DNA of 64,000 nucleotides from Robiginitalea aurantiaca (GCF_030380815.1 NZ_JAUDUY010000001.1:434001-498000); one strand, 5' to 3'. Positions 46,427 to 55,035 are shown, counted from the stretch's first letter. The notes: a model not told the origin generated them from the letters alone. Made by a program: numbers and translations.

Positions 46427-47023
46427 TTACTCTCTACGCAGCCCTCTAAAACAATCTACCTCTTCAATAGGTTGCCCCAGCAATTTAAAATTTGATATTT
46501 CAAGGGGAGGCACCCTGAGCAATTTTGAAGATCCCTGGTTTTGGAAATAATAAGCTCTTAATCTTATTAGTAATTTACCTAGTACATTATCTCCCACAAC
46601 CAGATTTTCATTCTCCTTAGATCTCACGGTACCCCAAAATCGATCCTTGTGACTAACCTCCACAATAGGCTTGCTTCCCGACCTTCTTAAAAGGGCCCCC
46701 ATTGCAACGGGATGGTGGGCCATCTTAACCCGTAAACACCACCACATGATATCTTCTTTGACTTCTTCAAAATCATTACGGGTATGGGTGTTCCGATACT
46801 TTTTAGATTTCATCTTTGCCGTCATAGGACTCGGATGGCCCATGATCTCTCTCTGAATCTCCGGATAATCTGGGAAGCGGCAGGCTTGATACAAGGCCTC
46901 CGAGGTGTGAAACAGGTGCCCATTGACATTCATAGGGAAGATCTTTCCCTTCATATTGGACAATCCTCCATACTCTGTGTCTGTTTTTTGAAACCAGACT
47001 ACTTCATTTAAATTATACTCCAT
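46427..47023 (-). CDS. NADAR (YbiA-like) domain protein
   Basis: The 198-residue product (from the Met at 47023; the frame allows a start at 47044) has the NADAR pattern: WFQKTDTEYGGLSNM, HTSEALYQACRFPDY, SPMTAKMKSKKYRNTHTRND and DRFWGTVRSKENENLVVGDN. NADAR enzymes hydrolyse N-glycosidic bonds; YbiA acts on riboflavin intermediates and others remove ADP-ribose from guanine in DarT-NADAR systems. No DarT-like toxin is seen here. It starts 4 bases after the stop of the preceding gene. Confidence 0.88.
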   Translation of the reverse strand: MEYNLNEVVWFQKTDTEYGGLSNMKGKIFPMNVNGHLFHTSEALYQACRFPDYPEIQREIMGHPSPMTAKMKSKKYRNTHTRNDFEEVKEDIMWWCLRVKMAHHPVAMGALLRRSGSKPIVEVSHKDRFWGTVRSKENENLVVGDNVLGKLLIRLRAYYFQNQGSSKLLRVPPLEISNFKLLGQPIEEVDCFRGLRRE

Positions 47024-47027
47024 ACAA

Positions 47028-47714
47028 TTACCAATAATCTTCATCCTTTAATTCTTCTTTAAACTTCTTATAATCAAATATCCAGGAAGCATCCTCTTTA
47101 TAATAACGAGTTTCCTCCAGAATATTTTGAATGAGCATCTTCAAACTACTGGCTATAACTACCGCCATCCAGGATTGACTTTTCTGAATTCTCAGGAGAT
47201 GTATGGCACCCACTACCGTTTCTTCATACCCATTCGGAAGAATATCATACTCTTTATACTGATCCCAATCTTCTGTGGATTCCACATATTCCAAAAACTT
47301 ATCATATCCAACAGTACCTTCTACCACACTTCTATTTAAATCAAATTCCCTTCGAATAAAATTGGCCACACACAAATCCCAAAAAATACTTCGCATAGCA
47401 ATACCTCCTAAAACACCTAAGCACAATTCTTTATACCCATGAATCAACGTTCTCACCTTCTTCTCCCAATATGGAATATCCATATTAAATATCTCCTCAA
47501 CTGCTCCCCCATCAACCATAAAAATCCCGGTAGAACGAAGAATCAAATAATCACTATATTTTTTTCCTTCTTTTAATACACCATCGATATAATTAGACTT
47601 CAAATACCTATCAAACAAATTCCCATTCTCATCAATCCCCCTCATCTTCTTAATCACCAATTCATGAATAGAATCTTGATACTCATACTTATTAAACTCT
47701 AAACTATTTCTCAT
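47028..47714 (-). CDS. Unknown protein of the NADAR operon
   Basis: I place the start at the ATG at 47714 (228 residues, MRNSLEFNKYEYQDSIHELV). A longer start at 47759 would lie inside a promoter module shared with two neighbouring genes. The product is mostly helical with VVGAIHLLRIQKSQSWMAVV and a C-terminal FKEELKDEDYW. No family recognised. Tight linkage suggests a partner or target of the NADAR enzyme. Confidence 0.65.
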   Translation of the reverse strand: MRNSLEFNKYEYQDSIHELVIKKMRGIDENGNLFDRYLKSNYIDGVLKEGKKYSDYLILRSTGIFMVDGGAVEEIFNMDIPYWEKKVRTLIHGYKELCLGVLGGIAMRSIFWDLCVANFIRREFDLNRSVVEGTVGYDKFLEYVESTEDWDQYKEYDILPNGYEETVVGAIHLLRIQKSQSWMAVVIASSLKMLIQNILEETRYYKEDASWIFDYKKFKEELKDEDYW

Positions 47715-47734
47715 ATAAGTGGATTTTAGTCTTG

Positions 47735-47763
47735 CAAACCTACGGGCGAGGTTAGACATTAAA
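47735..47763 (-). promoter_or_regulatory. Promoter/operator copy 3 (NADAR operon, internal)
   Basis: On the minus strand: TTTA at the -33 position, a 17-base spacer containing GTCTAAC, then TAGGTTTG (TAnnTTTG) at 47735-47742. It lies 20 bases before the ATG at 47714. It matches 22 of 27 bases with copy 2 from the -7 region into the spacer. Confidence 0.65.
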
Positions 47764-47827
47764 TGTCCACCTGAAATTCGATTTCAGAGAAAGGCTATTC
47801 TAAAGTTTAAGAGTAAGGGCTTAGTGG

Positions 47828-48334
47828 TTAATGCAGGCCTTCAATAAAAGGATAGTTGATCTGCAGAAAGGGATTTTGGGCGATTGTAACACCTTCAGCT
47901 TCTGTTAAGATCTTCCCTGTCAGGGGAATCCCATTGCTGTAATTTACCACACCATACGCGTTTTCTGAAAGTTCCATAATGGTCCCTTTTGGGATCGATA
48001 TAGGCGTATGGGGATGGTTTTCTGTATCGACGTCTTTGATGATCCTGAACCGTTCCGGGAAATCCTGGTAGATGGTTATTTGGTAACCATCAATTTCAAT
48101 CCAGAGTTGAAAGTGTACCCGTAGGAGGTATACTATTTGCTCAAAGTCTGTACTTTCTACTTCAAAACGGAGTGATTCATTATTGGGAGATAGCGTAGAA
48201 AAGTACTTATCATATAAATCATTGATGCGGGCATCAGAGATGGAAAAGGGGTTTTTTCGTTTTCGAGTGAAGCCCTTTCTCAGATCTTTAGGCTTAGAGA
48301 TTTCAGTAAGAAAAAAGGTGAATGGGAATTGCAT
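47828..48334 (-). CDS. Unknown protein of the WYL-controlled operon
   Basis: The 168-residue product is unrecognised. It is beta-rich in the second half (FRIIKDVDTENHPHTPISIP; NGIPLTGKILTEAEGVTIAQ). A TACATTTG box (TAnnTTTG) ends 2 bases before the ATG, so it may have its own near-leaderless start. Confidence 0.5.
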   Translation of the reverse strand: MQFPFTFFLTEISKPKDLRKGFTRKRKNPFSISDARINDLYDKYFSTLSPNNESLRFEVESTDFEQIVYLLRVHFQLWIEIDGYQITIYQDFPERFRIIKDVDTENHPHTPISIPKGTIMELSENAYGVVNYSNGIPLTGKILTEAEGVTIAQNPFLQINYPFIEGLH

Positions 48335-48381
48335 TACAAATGTATTTGGATGGTACAGGAAAGCCTACTGTTTTGGTTGTT

Positions 48382-48921
48382 CTACACATTCCAATTAAGT
48401 AAGTCAAGAGGCAATCTGTTAGAAATTTCGTTCCAATCGAAATCATTTATGAGGCTTTTCTGTCTCCACTTATATAAATCTGATAGACCGCTGTAACTGG
48501 ACGCTAATGCAAGTTTCAACAACAATTTAGATGTTGCTTCTTCAGGTAGCCCCTGAAATAAATGATCCATAATATCTTGAGGGAGGTTTATGTTGTTCCC
48601 TCCAACCAGATAATGTAAATGGTTCTCTGCCTGTGCTGCTTCATTTCTATTGTCAAAAACAATTATATATCTACTAAAAGGTCCACCACCGTAAAGATGA
48701 TAAAGCCTAACAAGCATTGATTTAAAATTATGTAGCGTGGTATTATTCGAGTTATCAAAAATTATTCTTGCTCTGTTTCGCTTTCCAAGTCCTAAAACGA
48801 TCGGAGTATCATCCAACACAAGAATGTATACCATGTAATTGTTTTCAGGAATTTCATCCAAACTATTGGGTGAGATAATTTGTCCGGGATAAAAATTTTC
48901 TAAGGTTTGTTCTAATGGCAT
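48382..48921 (-). CDS. Possible GIY-YIG-fold protein
   Basis: The 179-residue product has NYMVYILVLDDTPIVLGLGK followed by RNRARIIFD, then YIIVFDNRNEAAQAENHLHY. A tyrosine strand, a VLGxGKxxRAR loop with Arg, and a helix with Glu in AENHLH are what a divergent GIY-YIG nuclease would show. The canonical GIY and YIG triplets are not exact, so this is a tentative fold call. The C-terminal third is helical. Confidence 0.45.
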   Translation of the reverse strand: MPLEQTLENFYPGQIISPNSLDEIPENNYMVYILVLDDTPIVLGLGKRNRARIIFDNSNNTTLHNFKSMLVRLYHLYGGGPFSRYIIVFDNRNEAAQAENHLHYLVGGNNINLPQDIMDHLFQGLPEEATSKLLLKLALASSYSGLSDLYKWRQKSLINDFDWNEISNRLPLDLLNWNV

Positions 48922-48982
48922 CGTATTTAGTCTTTAATTACTTTGTCAAGTTTCTTATTAAACGTTGAGGGATTAAATAACA

Positions 48983-49507
48983 TTAAATCACCCATTCCAC
49001 ATTTTCATTGCTGAAATGTTCATGTAATGCTTCATCTTCAAATACCATCAGAAATCTCCATTCATGAAAGATATTCTTAGCCCATTCAAAAACAATAAAC
49101 CCTCCTTTAAGAATCAATTCATTTTTATTCAAGAGTAGATTTCGAGTATTCATAGAATAGATATCATTACCAGATTGCACAACTAACTCTTCTCCATCAA
49201 ACGGGCCGTTGATGTAATATGAAATACCATCTTGCACCGGAAAATTGGGATAGAAAAAATCGAATGAAACAACTAAGCCTTTCTGGGTATTTTTCAGTTT
49301 TATAGTCACTTCATACCGCTGCTTAGTAAAGACTTGGTACTGAATATATTCTTCTCCATAATCCTCATCAACGAATACTCCTTGTGGGAGGTCTACAACT
49401 TTATCTAAAGGTCCCTCCGTTGTAGATTTATATTCCAGAAACATTTTCCCAGTGATTTCCATACACTCTTTTTTATAGATAGTGGTTTTCAATAAATCCC
49501 TTGACAA
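48983..49507 (-). CDS. Unknown beta-rich protein
   Basis: The frame gives 174 residues, or 159 from the Met at 49462 (MEITGKMFLEYKSTTEGPLD). It is strand-rich with RYEVTIKLKNTQKGLVVSFD and a C-terminal FEWAKNIFHEWRFLMVFEDE. No family recognised. Its start overlaps the end of the small membrane-protein gene by 35 bases. Confidence 0.5.
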   Translation of the reverse strand: MSRDLLKTTIYKKECMEITGKMFLEYKSTTEGPLDKVVDLPQGVFVDEDYGEEYIQYQVFTKQRYEVTIKLKNTQKGLVVSFDFFYPNFPVQDGISYYINGPFDGEELVVQSGNDIYSMNTRNLLLNKNELILKGGFIVFEWAKNIFHEWRFLMVFEDEALHEHFSNENVEWVI

Positions 49508-49667
49508 AAGTCACCACGAGAATGGGCCAGAGTACAACTGTGGTAATTTTTGTGGTGAGACACCACTCAGCCTCTTCTACCTCTAAAATATCATCTAACC
49601 GAAATATTACTTTCAGCCATAACATTCCAAGACTTATATAAAGAACAATCCCAAGCATAATTTCCAT
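49473..49667 (-). CDS. Small membrane protein
   Basis: From the ATG at 49667 the product has 64 residues with two hydrophobic segments (MLGIVLYISLGMLWLKVIF and TTVVLWPILVVTFVKGFI) around a short acidic loop. A TTG at 49694 would lengthen it by nine residues. It could anchor or regulate the neighbouring proteins at the membrane, or act as a small effector; neither is shown. Confidence 0.45.
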   Translation of the reverse strand: MEIMLGIVLYISLGMLWLKVIFRLDDILEVEEAEWCLTTKITTVVLWPILVVTFVKGFIENHYL

Positions 49668-49738
49668 AATAACCTGTTTTAAATTTTGTTCCAATCATAT
49701 GATAAGGCAGTACATAAGCGCATAATCATAGTTTGATA

Positions 49739-50194
49739 TCATTCATTTATTAAGTATTCGATCACAGCCTCCCATCCGGAGTACTTATCACTCCCGAAAT
49801 GAATCCACTCACCCGTAAACTCTTGAGCCCCGTTAAATCTTCGATCATCAATTAGATAATCTCCAATGAGCAACTGTTTATGATGGGATAGAATCAAACG
49901 TTTTCGAATCTTTTTGGTTTCAAAATGCTTGTCTATCCATAATCTCTTGTGCATCCATGCCTCTGGGTTGTCCCAGGGGGCGGTAGAAAGAAAATACACA
50001 TCAAAGTGATCCGTATCTAATAATGTATTCACAGCTTCAATAGCCCCATCAATGGGAGGAAGATTTTCATAGAGCCCCGGAAGCCTATCAGGCCTTCCTA
50101 TAAATGGGGTCTGTCCTGATAGTGGGTGACTCTCCTTACCTTTTTCAAAATCAGCAATAACTCCATCCAAATCGATGTAAATAATTTTAGCCAT
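49739..50194 (-). CDS. HAD-type 5'(3')-deoxyribonucleotidase-like protein
   Basis: From the ATG at 50194 the product has 151 residues. It starts MAKIIYIDLDGVIADFEKGK, which holds the HAD nucleophile Asp-x-Asp, then YENLPPIDGAIEAVNTLL, DVYFLSTAPW (Ser/Thr motif), and KRLILSHHKQLLIGDYLIDD with the late Lys and Asp. This is the NT5C-type nucleotidase pattern, dephosphorylating (deoxy)nucleoside monophosphates. An in-frame TTG at 50218 falls within the -7 promoter element and is rejected. A degenerate paralogue lies immediately upstream. Confidence 0.85.
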   Translation of the reverse strand: MAKIIYIDLDGVIADFEKGKESHPLSGQTPFIGRPDRLPGLYENLPPIDGAIEAVNTLLDTDHFDVYFLSTAPWDNPEAWMHKRLWIDKHFETKKIRKRLILSHHKQLLIGDYLIDDRRFNGAQEFTGEWIHFGSDKYSGWEAVIEYLINE

Positions 50195-50215
50195 ATTATT
50201 CGTTTTTGTGCGTTG

Positions 50216-50244
50216 CAAACATAATCGCCAGGTTAGACAACAAG
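50216..50244 (-). promoter_or_regulatory. Promoter/operator copy 2 (before HAD nucleotidase)
   Basis: On the minus strand: CTTG, 17-base spacer with GTCTAAC, then TATGTTTG (TAnnTTTG) at 50216-50223, 21 bases before the ATG at 50194. The upstream edge also forms a perfect inverted repeat TTAGACA-N5-TGTCTAA (50233-50251), a plausible operator. Confidence 0.7.
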
Positions 50245-50265
50245 TGTCTAATAAAATGAAATTTC

Positions 50266-50724
50266 TTAAACTTGATCTTTGATTAAATGTAGCAACACCT
50301 CATCCCATGTAGGAAATTTGGAATCCACTCCGATTGCAATCCACTGTCCCATAAATTTAATGGATCCATTCATCCAGCTATCATCGATCAGGTAATCGCC
50401 AATAAGCAATTGCTTTTCGTGACAAAGGATCAACCTTTTTTCAATATCCTGTTTATCGAACAACCTTTCTGCCCAAAATTTTCGATCGCCCCAGGCAACA
50501 TCATCTGGCCAGTATGGCGTCGAAATAAAATACACATCAAACTGAGGTATCTTTAGTAAGGAGTGGACCGCCTCCAGTCCTCCACTGACAGGTGGTACTA
50601 TATCATATACACTTATATCGTTTTTGGTAGGTTGCATTTGCAGACACTCACAAACCTGTAACATCAATTTATGCTCTATCTCAGCAATAATTCTATCAAT
50701 GCTTACATAAACAATCTTCTTCAT
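50266..50724 (-). CDS. Degenerate HAD nucleotidase paralogue
   Basis: The 152-residue product aligns along its length with the HAD protein downstream (VYFISTPYW, then KRLILCHEKQLLIGDYLIDD) but starts MKKIVYVSIDRIIAEIE where the paralogue has IDLDGVIADFE. The nucleophile Asp is Ser, the Gly is Arg and a later Asp is Glu. Phosphatase activity is therefore unlikely. It may be a regulatory or sensor subunit, possibly in a heterodimer. It is the first gene of the operon, divergent from the WYL regulator. Confidence 0.8.
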   Translation of the reverse strand: MKKIVYVSIDRIIAEIEHKLMLQVCECLQMQPTKNDISVYDIVPPVSGGLEAVHSLLKIPQFDVYFISTPYWPDDVAWGDRKFWAERLFDKQDIEKRLILCHEKQLLIGDYLIDDSWMNGSIKFMGQWIAIGVDSKFPTWDEVLLHLIKDQV

Positions 50725-50749
50725 GGTTTTTCGTTGTAGAATACAGGTA

Positions 50750-50778
50750 CAAATCTAGACTGCACCTTGGACAACAAA
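50750..50778 (-). promoter_or_regulatory. Promoter/operator copy 1 (head of NADAR operon)
   Basis: On the minus strand: TTTG, 17-base spacer starting TTGTCCAAGG, then TAGATTTG (TAnnTTTG) at 50750-50757, 25 bases before the ATG at 50724. It lies in the 71-base region shared with the WYL regulator gene. Confidence 0.7.
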
Positions 50779-50795
50779 ACGACTAACTCCTTTTT

Positions 50796-51758
50796 ATGAG
50801 AAACCCGAATGTTGAGCTTCTTTTATTCCTGAAAAATCGCCTGGCCTTAAAAGCGCACACAAAGCAGGAACTTGTAGAGCTCTGGCAGGACCGTAATGAT
50901 TCTGGAATAGATGAAAAAACAGTTGACAGGAATGTGGAATTCATGGAAAGGCTAGGTTATGAAGTCATGCGTGGTTTTGACAATAGAAAGCGCATCTATC
51001 GAATCATAGATGATTATGAAAATGAGATCCTGGAAAAAATAGAGAATCACCTTCGGATCTCGGAAACGCCAGAATTAGCCAATTCTGAAATTGTGGCTAG
51101 TGCCCCTGTCCAAAGAGGAATTCAATGGGTTCCATTACTTCTCGAGAGTATTAATAATTGCAGAACAATTGAGTTCGAGCATCATCCCTATACATCTGAT
51201 CCATCAAAAAAGGAAGTCTGTCCAGTTATACTAAAGGAATATCAGGGAAAATGGCACCTGCACGGTTATGACATCCATCGAAAAAAATACAGAACCTATG
51301 GTATAGATCGTATTAGAGATCTTAAGCAACTTGATAAATATGACTGGAATTTGCTTCCCGATTTAGAAAAGGAAATTTCATTTTTTAAAAGTCGCCTTGG
51401 GGCAGCTATGCCATTGCCCGGATATTTTAAGAAAGGAGACATACAACCAGAAATTATCCAACTCAGGGTTTCAGATTTCTATCTTAATTATCTCAAGTCA
51501 AAACCCATGCATTCCTCTCAGGAAATTATAGAGGACGATGTAATCCATCTGAAGAAACTGGATACTAAAGAAGCAATGGGCTTTACTTTAGTAAAATACT
51601 ATTTGGTGCCAAATTATGATCTGGTAAAGTTCATAATGTCACAACTCGGAGATGTAACTATTGAGAACCCTGGAAAATTAAAGAAATACGTCAATGATAA
51701 ATTCCATAATCTGATTACACACATATCTGGCAAGCATACATATACTAAAATGGATTAA
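50796..51758 (+). CDS. WYL-domain transcriptional regulator
   Basis: The 320-residue product has an N-terminal winged HTH (about 1-75, with KQELVELWQDRNDSGIDEKT and VDRNVEFMERLGYEV) and a WYL domain (about 115-200) with RTIEFEHHPYT and KWHLHGYDIHRKKYRTYGID. WYL regulators bind nucleic-acid ligands and commonly repress defence operons until infection. It is divergent from the ten-gene operon, and three similar promoter modules lie there, so it is the likely controller. Confidence 0.88.
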   Translation: MRNPNVELLLFLKNRLALKAHTKQELVELWQDRNDSGIDEKTVDRNVEFMERLGYEVMRGFDNRKRIYRIIDDYENEILEKIENHLRISETPELANSEIVASAPVQRGIQWVPLLLESINNCRTIEFEHHPYTSDPSKKEVCPVILKEYQGKWHLHGYDIHRKKYRTYGIDRIRDLKQLDKYDWNLLPDLEKEISFFKSRLGAAMPLPGYFKKGDIQPEIIQLRVSDFYLNYLKSKPMHSSQEIIEDDVIHLKKLDTKEAMGFTLVKYYLVPNYDLVKFIMSQLGDVTIENPGKLKKYVNDKFHNLITHISGKHTYTKMD

Positions 51759-51773
51759 GGTAAAATCGAGATT

Positions 51774-52478
51774 ATGAATAATATCGCAAGACTAACCAAA
51801 CAAGGAATCTTAAATCAGCCTGTTCCCATTGCTGAATTGTTAGATGGCTCTCTATACTATCCAGCTTCGGCTTTTGATGGAGGTGTTGTCAAACATTTTT
51901 CAAAGAAGATAAATAGTTTCATTTATTGTGATTATGCAACTGGTAAGGCGGCCTTATTGGAGGAATTAAATAAGGGTTTCAAAGGATATGAGCTTTTGGC
52001 CAGTCGGGATTTAAGGATGTCTGAGCTCATTCCATCGGGATGGCAAATGGAACTTCCCCCGGGATTTGATATGAGTGATTATTACCGGCATAAATCTGTT
52101 ATCAAAGACCCGTTTGCTCATTGGGCAGTATATGAAAGATTGCCTGAATATGATGAGGACCATGGCGCAAAGCAATTTAGTATAATTTATATTGGTGGAG
52201 AGGGGGTGGCTACATCTCAGGCACTATATTGGACAAACAACAAACACCCTAAAGCCCTGGCTATCATTCAACCCGGGACAGGATTTGGGTTCAACTGGAC
52301 TGACTTTAGGGAAGGAGACGGACCATTGGCCTGGGTTGTACTTCAAAATAAATCTGGCATTCCGGAATTCATTGTCTCCGACTATTTTGAGCCTGGTTGG
52401 GAGGAATATGCTTATATGCTTAAATATGATTCCAGACGTGATGTGGCAATCTATGAGAGAAAAAAATTGGATAATTAG
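51774..52478 (+). CDS. Hypothetical protein after the WYL regulator
   Basis: The 234-residue product is unrecognised. It is mixed alpha/beta with many aromatics (IPSGWQMELPPGFDMSDYYR; GTGFGFNWTDFREGDGPLAW). It follows the WYL gene by 15 bases and is probably co-transcribed. A sensor or ligand-handling role with the regulator is possible. Confidence 0.6.
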   Translation: MNNIARLTKQGILNQPVPIAELLDGSLYYPASAFDGGVVKHFSKKINSFIYCDYATGKAALLEELNKGFKGYELLASRDLRMSELIPSGWQMELPPGFDMSDYYRHKSVIKDPFAHWAVYERLPEYDEDHGAKQFSIIYIGGEGVATSQALYWTNNKHPKALAIIQPGTGFGFNWTDFREGDGPLAWVVLQNKSGIPEFIVSDYFEPGWEEYAYMLKYDSRRDVAIYERKKLDN

Positions 52479-52902
52479 TAATACTAATGAAGAATTATGG
52501 CTTCTCTTTTGGGTTACTTTTAATGAAATCAGTAATTATTGCTAATGCTTTTAACCAGGGGTAGGGCCGGTTGCTCTTGAAAAAGATGGTTTTTAGAAAT
52601 TTTTTGATTCTATGAAAAACCAACCTGGAATTATCATAAAGCAATTGAATAACAATAGAAAAACTATGGACGCAGGGCCAGGATTTTCTAATTGAAATCG
52701 TTGAAACATAATCTTTATTATGTCAAATAAAAACATAACTGATTGATAATCAAACTCCTTGGAATTAGCAGTTGTTTGAGATTACACTATTTGTGTTAAA
52801 ATCCGTAATACGCTGCGAATAATGCAACAAGATTTAATGAAATTCGATGGTACAGGCTAATAAATTTACGGGTGCACTCCAGACAATTTGAACAATTTAG
52901 AG
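52479..52902. other. Gene-free stretch
   Basis: These 424 bases lie between two gene ends. I see no frame with good coding character, no tRNA-like fold and no strong terminator. It may be decayed sequence marking the join between cargo and the element core. Confidence 0.4.
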
Positions 52903-53727
52903 TTATGAAGAATGACCAAAAGACTTCTGATCCTCCAATTTATCCACTTCAATATCAATAGCTTCAATTAAGGTCCTAACCTTTTCAATAATCACCAGGT
53001 AGCTTCCGGCTTTTAATTGCCTGAACTCAACTGCATTCTGTAAACCGAGAAGCAACTCTCGATCTCGTCGCATTTCATCCAACTTGACCAATTTTATCTC
53101 ATGTATCATGATACTATCCGGAGGGAAATCCAATTCATTAATAACTGGGGGGGTTATATTAATTGCAGAATCTGAAAGGTCAATATATTGTTGAATAAGC
53201 GGTGTAAGGAACTCAAAACTCCTCGCAGAACTATTATCTCTGCCCATTGCTACTATTTTCCTAAAATCCAATTGGTAAAGATTTGTAATATCGCGCCTTA
53301 ATTTGTCATTGGTCAGTGTTTTTAAACCAACAGAATTTAGGGCTTCAAAACCCGAAACTCCCGGAAAGAATTGATGATCCTTATCGATCTTAGGGTAGAA
53401 CTGTATTCTAGTTGAACTTATTGGATGTTCAGATTTTCCGCTTTTTAGGTAATCTATAAGATCAATGGTTACCATCATACCAACTAGGTGACTGTTCATC
53501 CCCAACTCCAATTCCTTTAAGGATAATTGTAAATCCTGCCTTATTTCTTTGTAGACTTCAATTTCGTCAATTCTTGATTGTCGAGCTTCATTCCAGTTAT
53601 CCAATTCAATGGCAATCAGAATACCTATGATTACAATGAGAATCTCCACAATGGCATATAAAAGGTATTTGGTGAATCTATTTTCAGTCAAAAGACCTTG
53701 ACGAATTTTATGCATGAAGTGGAACAT
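52903..53727 (-). CDS. DUF6090 family membrane protein (island copy)
   Basis: The 274-residue product has the DUF6090 layout: a short cytoplasmic start KIRQGLLTENRFTKYLLYAI, one membrane helix (VEILIVIIGILIAIEL), the DNWNEARQ junction and a long helical outer domain. The function of the family is not established. Four relatives lie to the right of the island at 61125-64000. Its N terminus is more divergent than theirs, so it is not a recent copy. Confidence 0.85.
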   Translation of the reverse strand: MFHFMHKIRQGLLTENRFTKYLLYAIVEILIVIIGILIAIELDNWNEARQSRIDEIEVYKEIRQDLQLSLKELELGMNSHLVGMMVTIDLIDYLKSGKSEHPISSTRIQFYPKIDKDHQFFPGVSGFEALNSVGLKTLTNDKLRRDITNLYQLDFRKIVAMGRDNSSARSFEFLTPLIQQYIDLSDSAINITPPVINELDFPPDSIMIHEIKLVKLDEMRRDRELLLGLQNAVEFRQLKAGSYLVIIEKVRTLIEAIDIEVDKLEDQKSFGHSS

Positions 53728-53976
53728 AACTATTGAATTGACCTTTCAAGGTAAGATAGTGCCAATTCAAATATTATGATATTTATCACCTAAGCCGTTG
53801 TTTCAATGCAAGATGAGAGGTCGCTATGAAAGCATTCACCTTGGTCGAAAATTTAAGGAACCCTCTTTTTTTTGTTCCTTTAATTTCGGATTCCGTAAAG
53901 GGTAAGTCAGAAAAAACTTTGGGCCAATTTTGGAGTTGCTACACTTTTGGAAGGGTATATTCTAAATATATATTTT

Positions 53977-55035
53977 TCAAACATCTTCTAAAGATTCTCT
54001 AATTTCTCTTCCGTTAGGGTCTGTGAGATCAAATGCTGAAATTAAATTCAAGATATTAGGGTTTTTAGCAGCCAATTTCCACACGTCACTTTCTGTTTTT
54101 GTAGGTATAAGTTTTATGCTCTCCTCGTTATTTTTTTCAACTTCTTTGAAAGATACAGTTGGTCTAGATTTATCAGTTTTTATTACCTCATCTAAATAAA
54201 CATCTGCCAAATCAGTTCCTTTTGGGTAGTAGTGTTGATCCTCCAACCATTTACTCACTTTAATATTAAATCCTTTAGAATTGAGCTCTGATGCTATATC
54301 AACCCAGACATGATACTCACCCTTGTCAGGGAATGCGACAATATCCCAGTCTTTGATGGATTTAAGCATTTTATATTTAAAACCCTGTTTACTCCCGGTT
54401 GCCAGCCATAAATAATCAGGTTTGAATACGCTCATTATACAAGCTGTTTTCTCTCCTTCTACTAAAGCAATTCTATCGGCTTTGGTTTCATTAACTAAAT
54501 GAAGGCCAAACAAACATTGTTCAAGGTTAAAATCATGCAACTCTAAAAGGCTACGAATACTGGTGATATATGCTCTTCCTTCATTGGTCTTTTTACGTTT
54601 TCCAGATACGTGATCATAAAGCATGACTTTACCATGCCTCACATGATTATAATTATCTATTTGCCAAAAAATGTTGGCCCCATCCCACTTGTCAATTGTA
54701 CCCAAGCAGTACATCTGTATTAGATTGCTTACCTGGTCTACAGAAAAGACAGTTTTTAAGAATTGAATGAAGTTATTCTTCTTAAAGTTTCGGCCATACT
54801 TGGATATTAATTCACGGTCGTGATAATCAATATGTCTAGGTTTTGCAAATACTATTTCTTTGGGTTTAGAATAGGAGGTGTTTTGGTTAGGCAAGAAAGT
54901 TTCTCCACATGAAAAGCAATATCCTTTGTTATCATATCCAAAATAAGGTGAAAACTTTCCATCTCGATTATGCTTACCACAAGGACAAAACTTAACTCTC
55001 TTTCTATTTCGATCGAATTTTAGTTCGGGATACAT
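53977..55035 (-). CDS. Primase-like zinc-ribbon/Toprim protein (DUF6371)
   Basis: From the ATG at 55035 the product has 352 residues. An N-terminal zinc finger (FCPCGKHNRDGKF, then GYCFSCGETFLP) is followed by a Toprim-like core (ALVEGEKTACIMSVFKPDYL; WDIVAFPDKGEYHVW). This is the DUF6371 pattern, a primase-related family on Bacteroidota elements. It pairs with the upstream DUF3987 ATPase. Replication of the excised element is the likely role. Confidence 0.8.
   Translation of the reverse strand: MYPELKFDRNRKRVKFCPCGKHNRDGKFSPYFGYDNKGYCFSCGETFLPNQNTSYSKPKEIVFAKPRHIDYHDRELISKYGRNFKKNNFIQFLKTVFSVDQVSNLIQMYCLGTIDKWDGANIFWQIDNYNHVRHGKVMLYDHVSGKRKKTNEGRAYITSIRSLLELHDFNLEQCLFGLHLVNETKADRIALVEGEKTACIMSVFKPDYLWLATGSKQGFKYKMLKSIKDWDIVAFPDKGEYHVWVDIASELNSKGFNIKVSKWLEDQHYYPKGTDLADVYLDEVIKTDKSRPTVSFKEVEKNNEESIKLIPTKTESDVWKLAAKNPNILNLISAFDLTDPNGREIRESLEDV

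Noticed and set aside
47715-47759. Start of the 228-residue protein at 47759
   Set aside because: These codons overlap the spacer and -7 element of a promoter module shared with two other genes; the ATG at 47714 has the same spacing as theirs.
50195-50218. TTG start for the HAD nucleotidase
   Set aside because: It lies in the -7 element; the HAD motif starts right after the ATG at 50194.
46427-50724. DarT-NADAR toxin-antitoxin pair
   Set aside because: No protein in the operon shows DarT-type ADP-ribosyltransferase motifs that I can recognise. A divergent one among the unknowns cannot be excluded.
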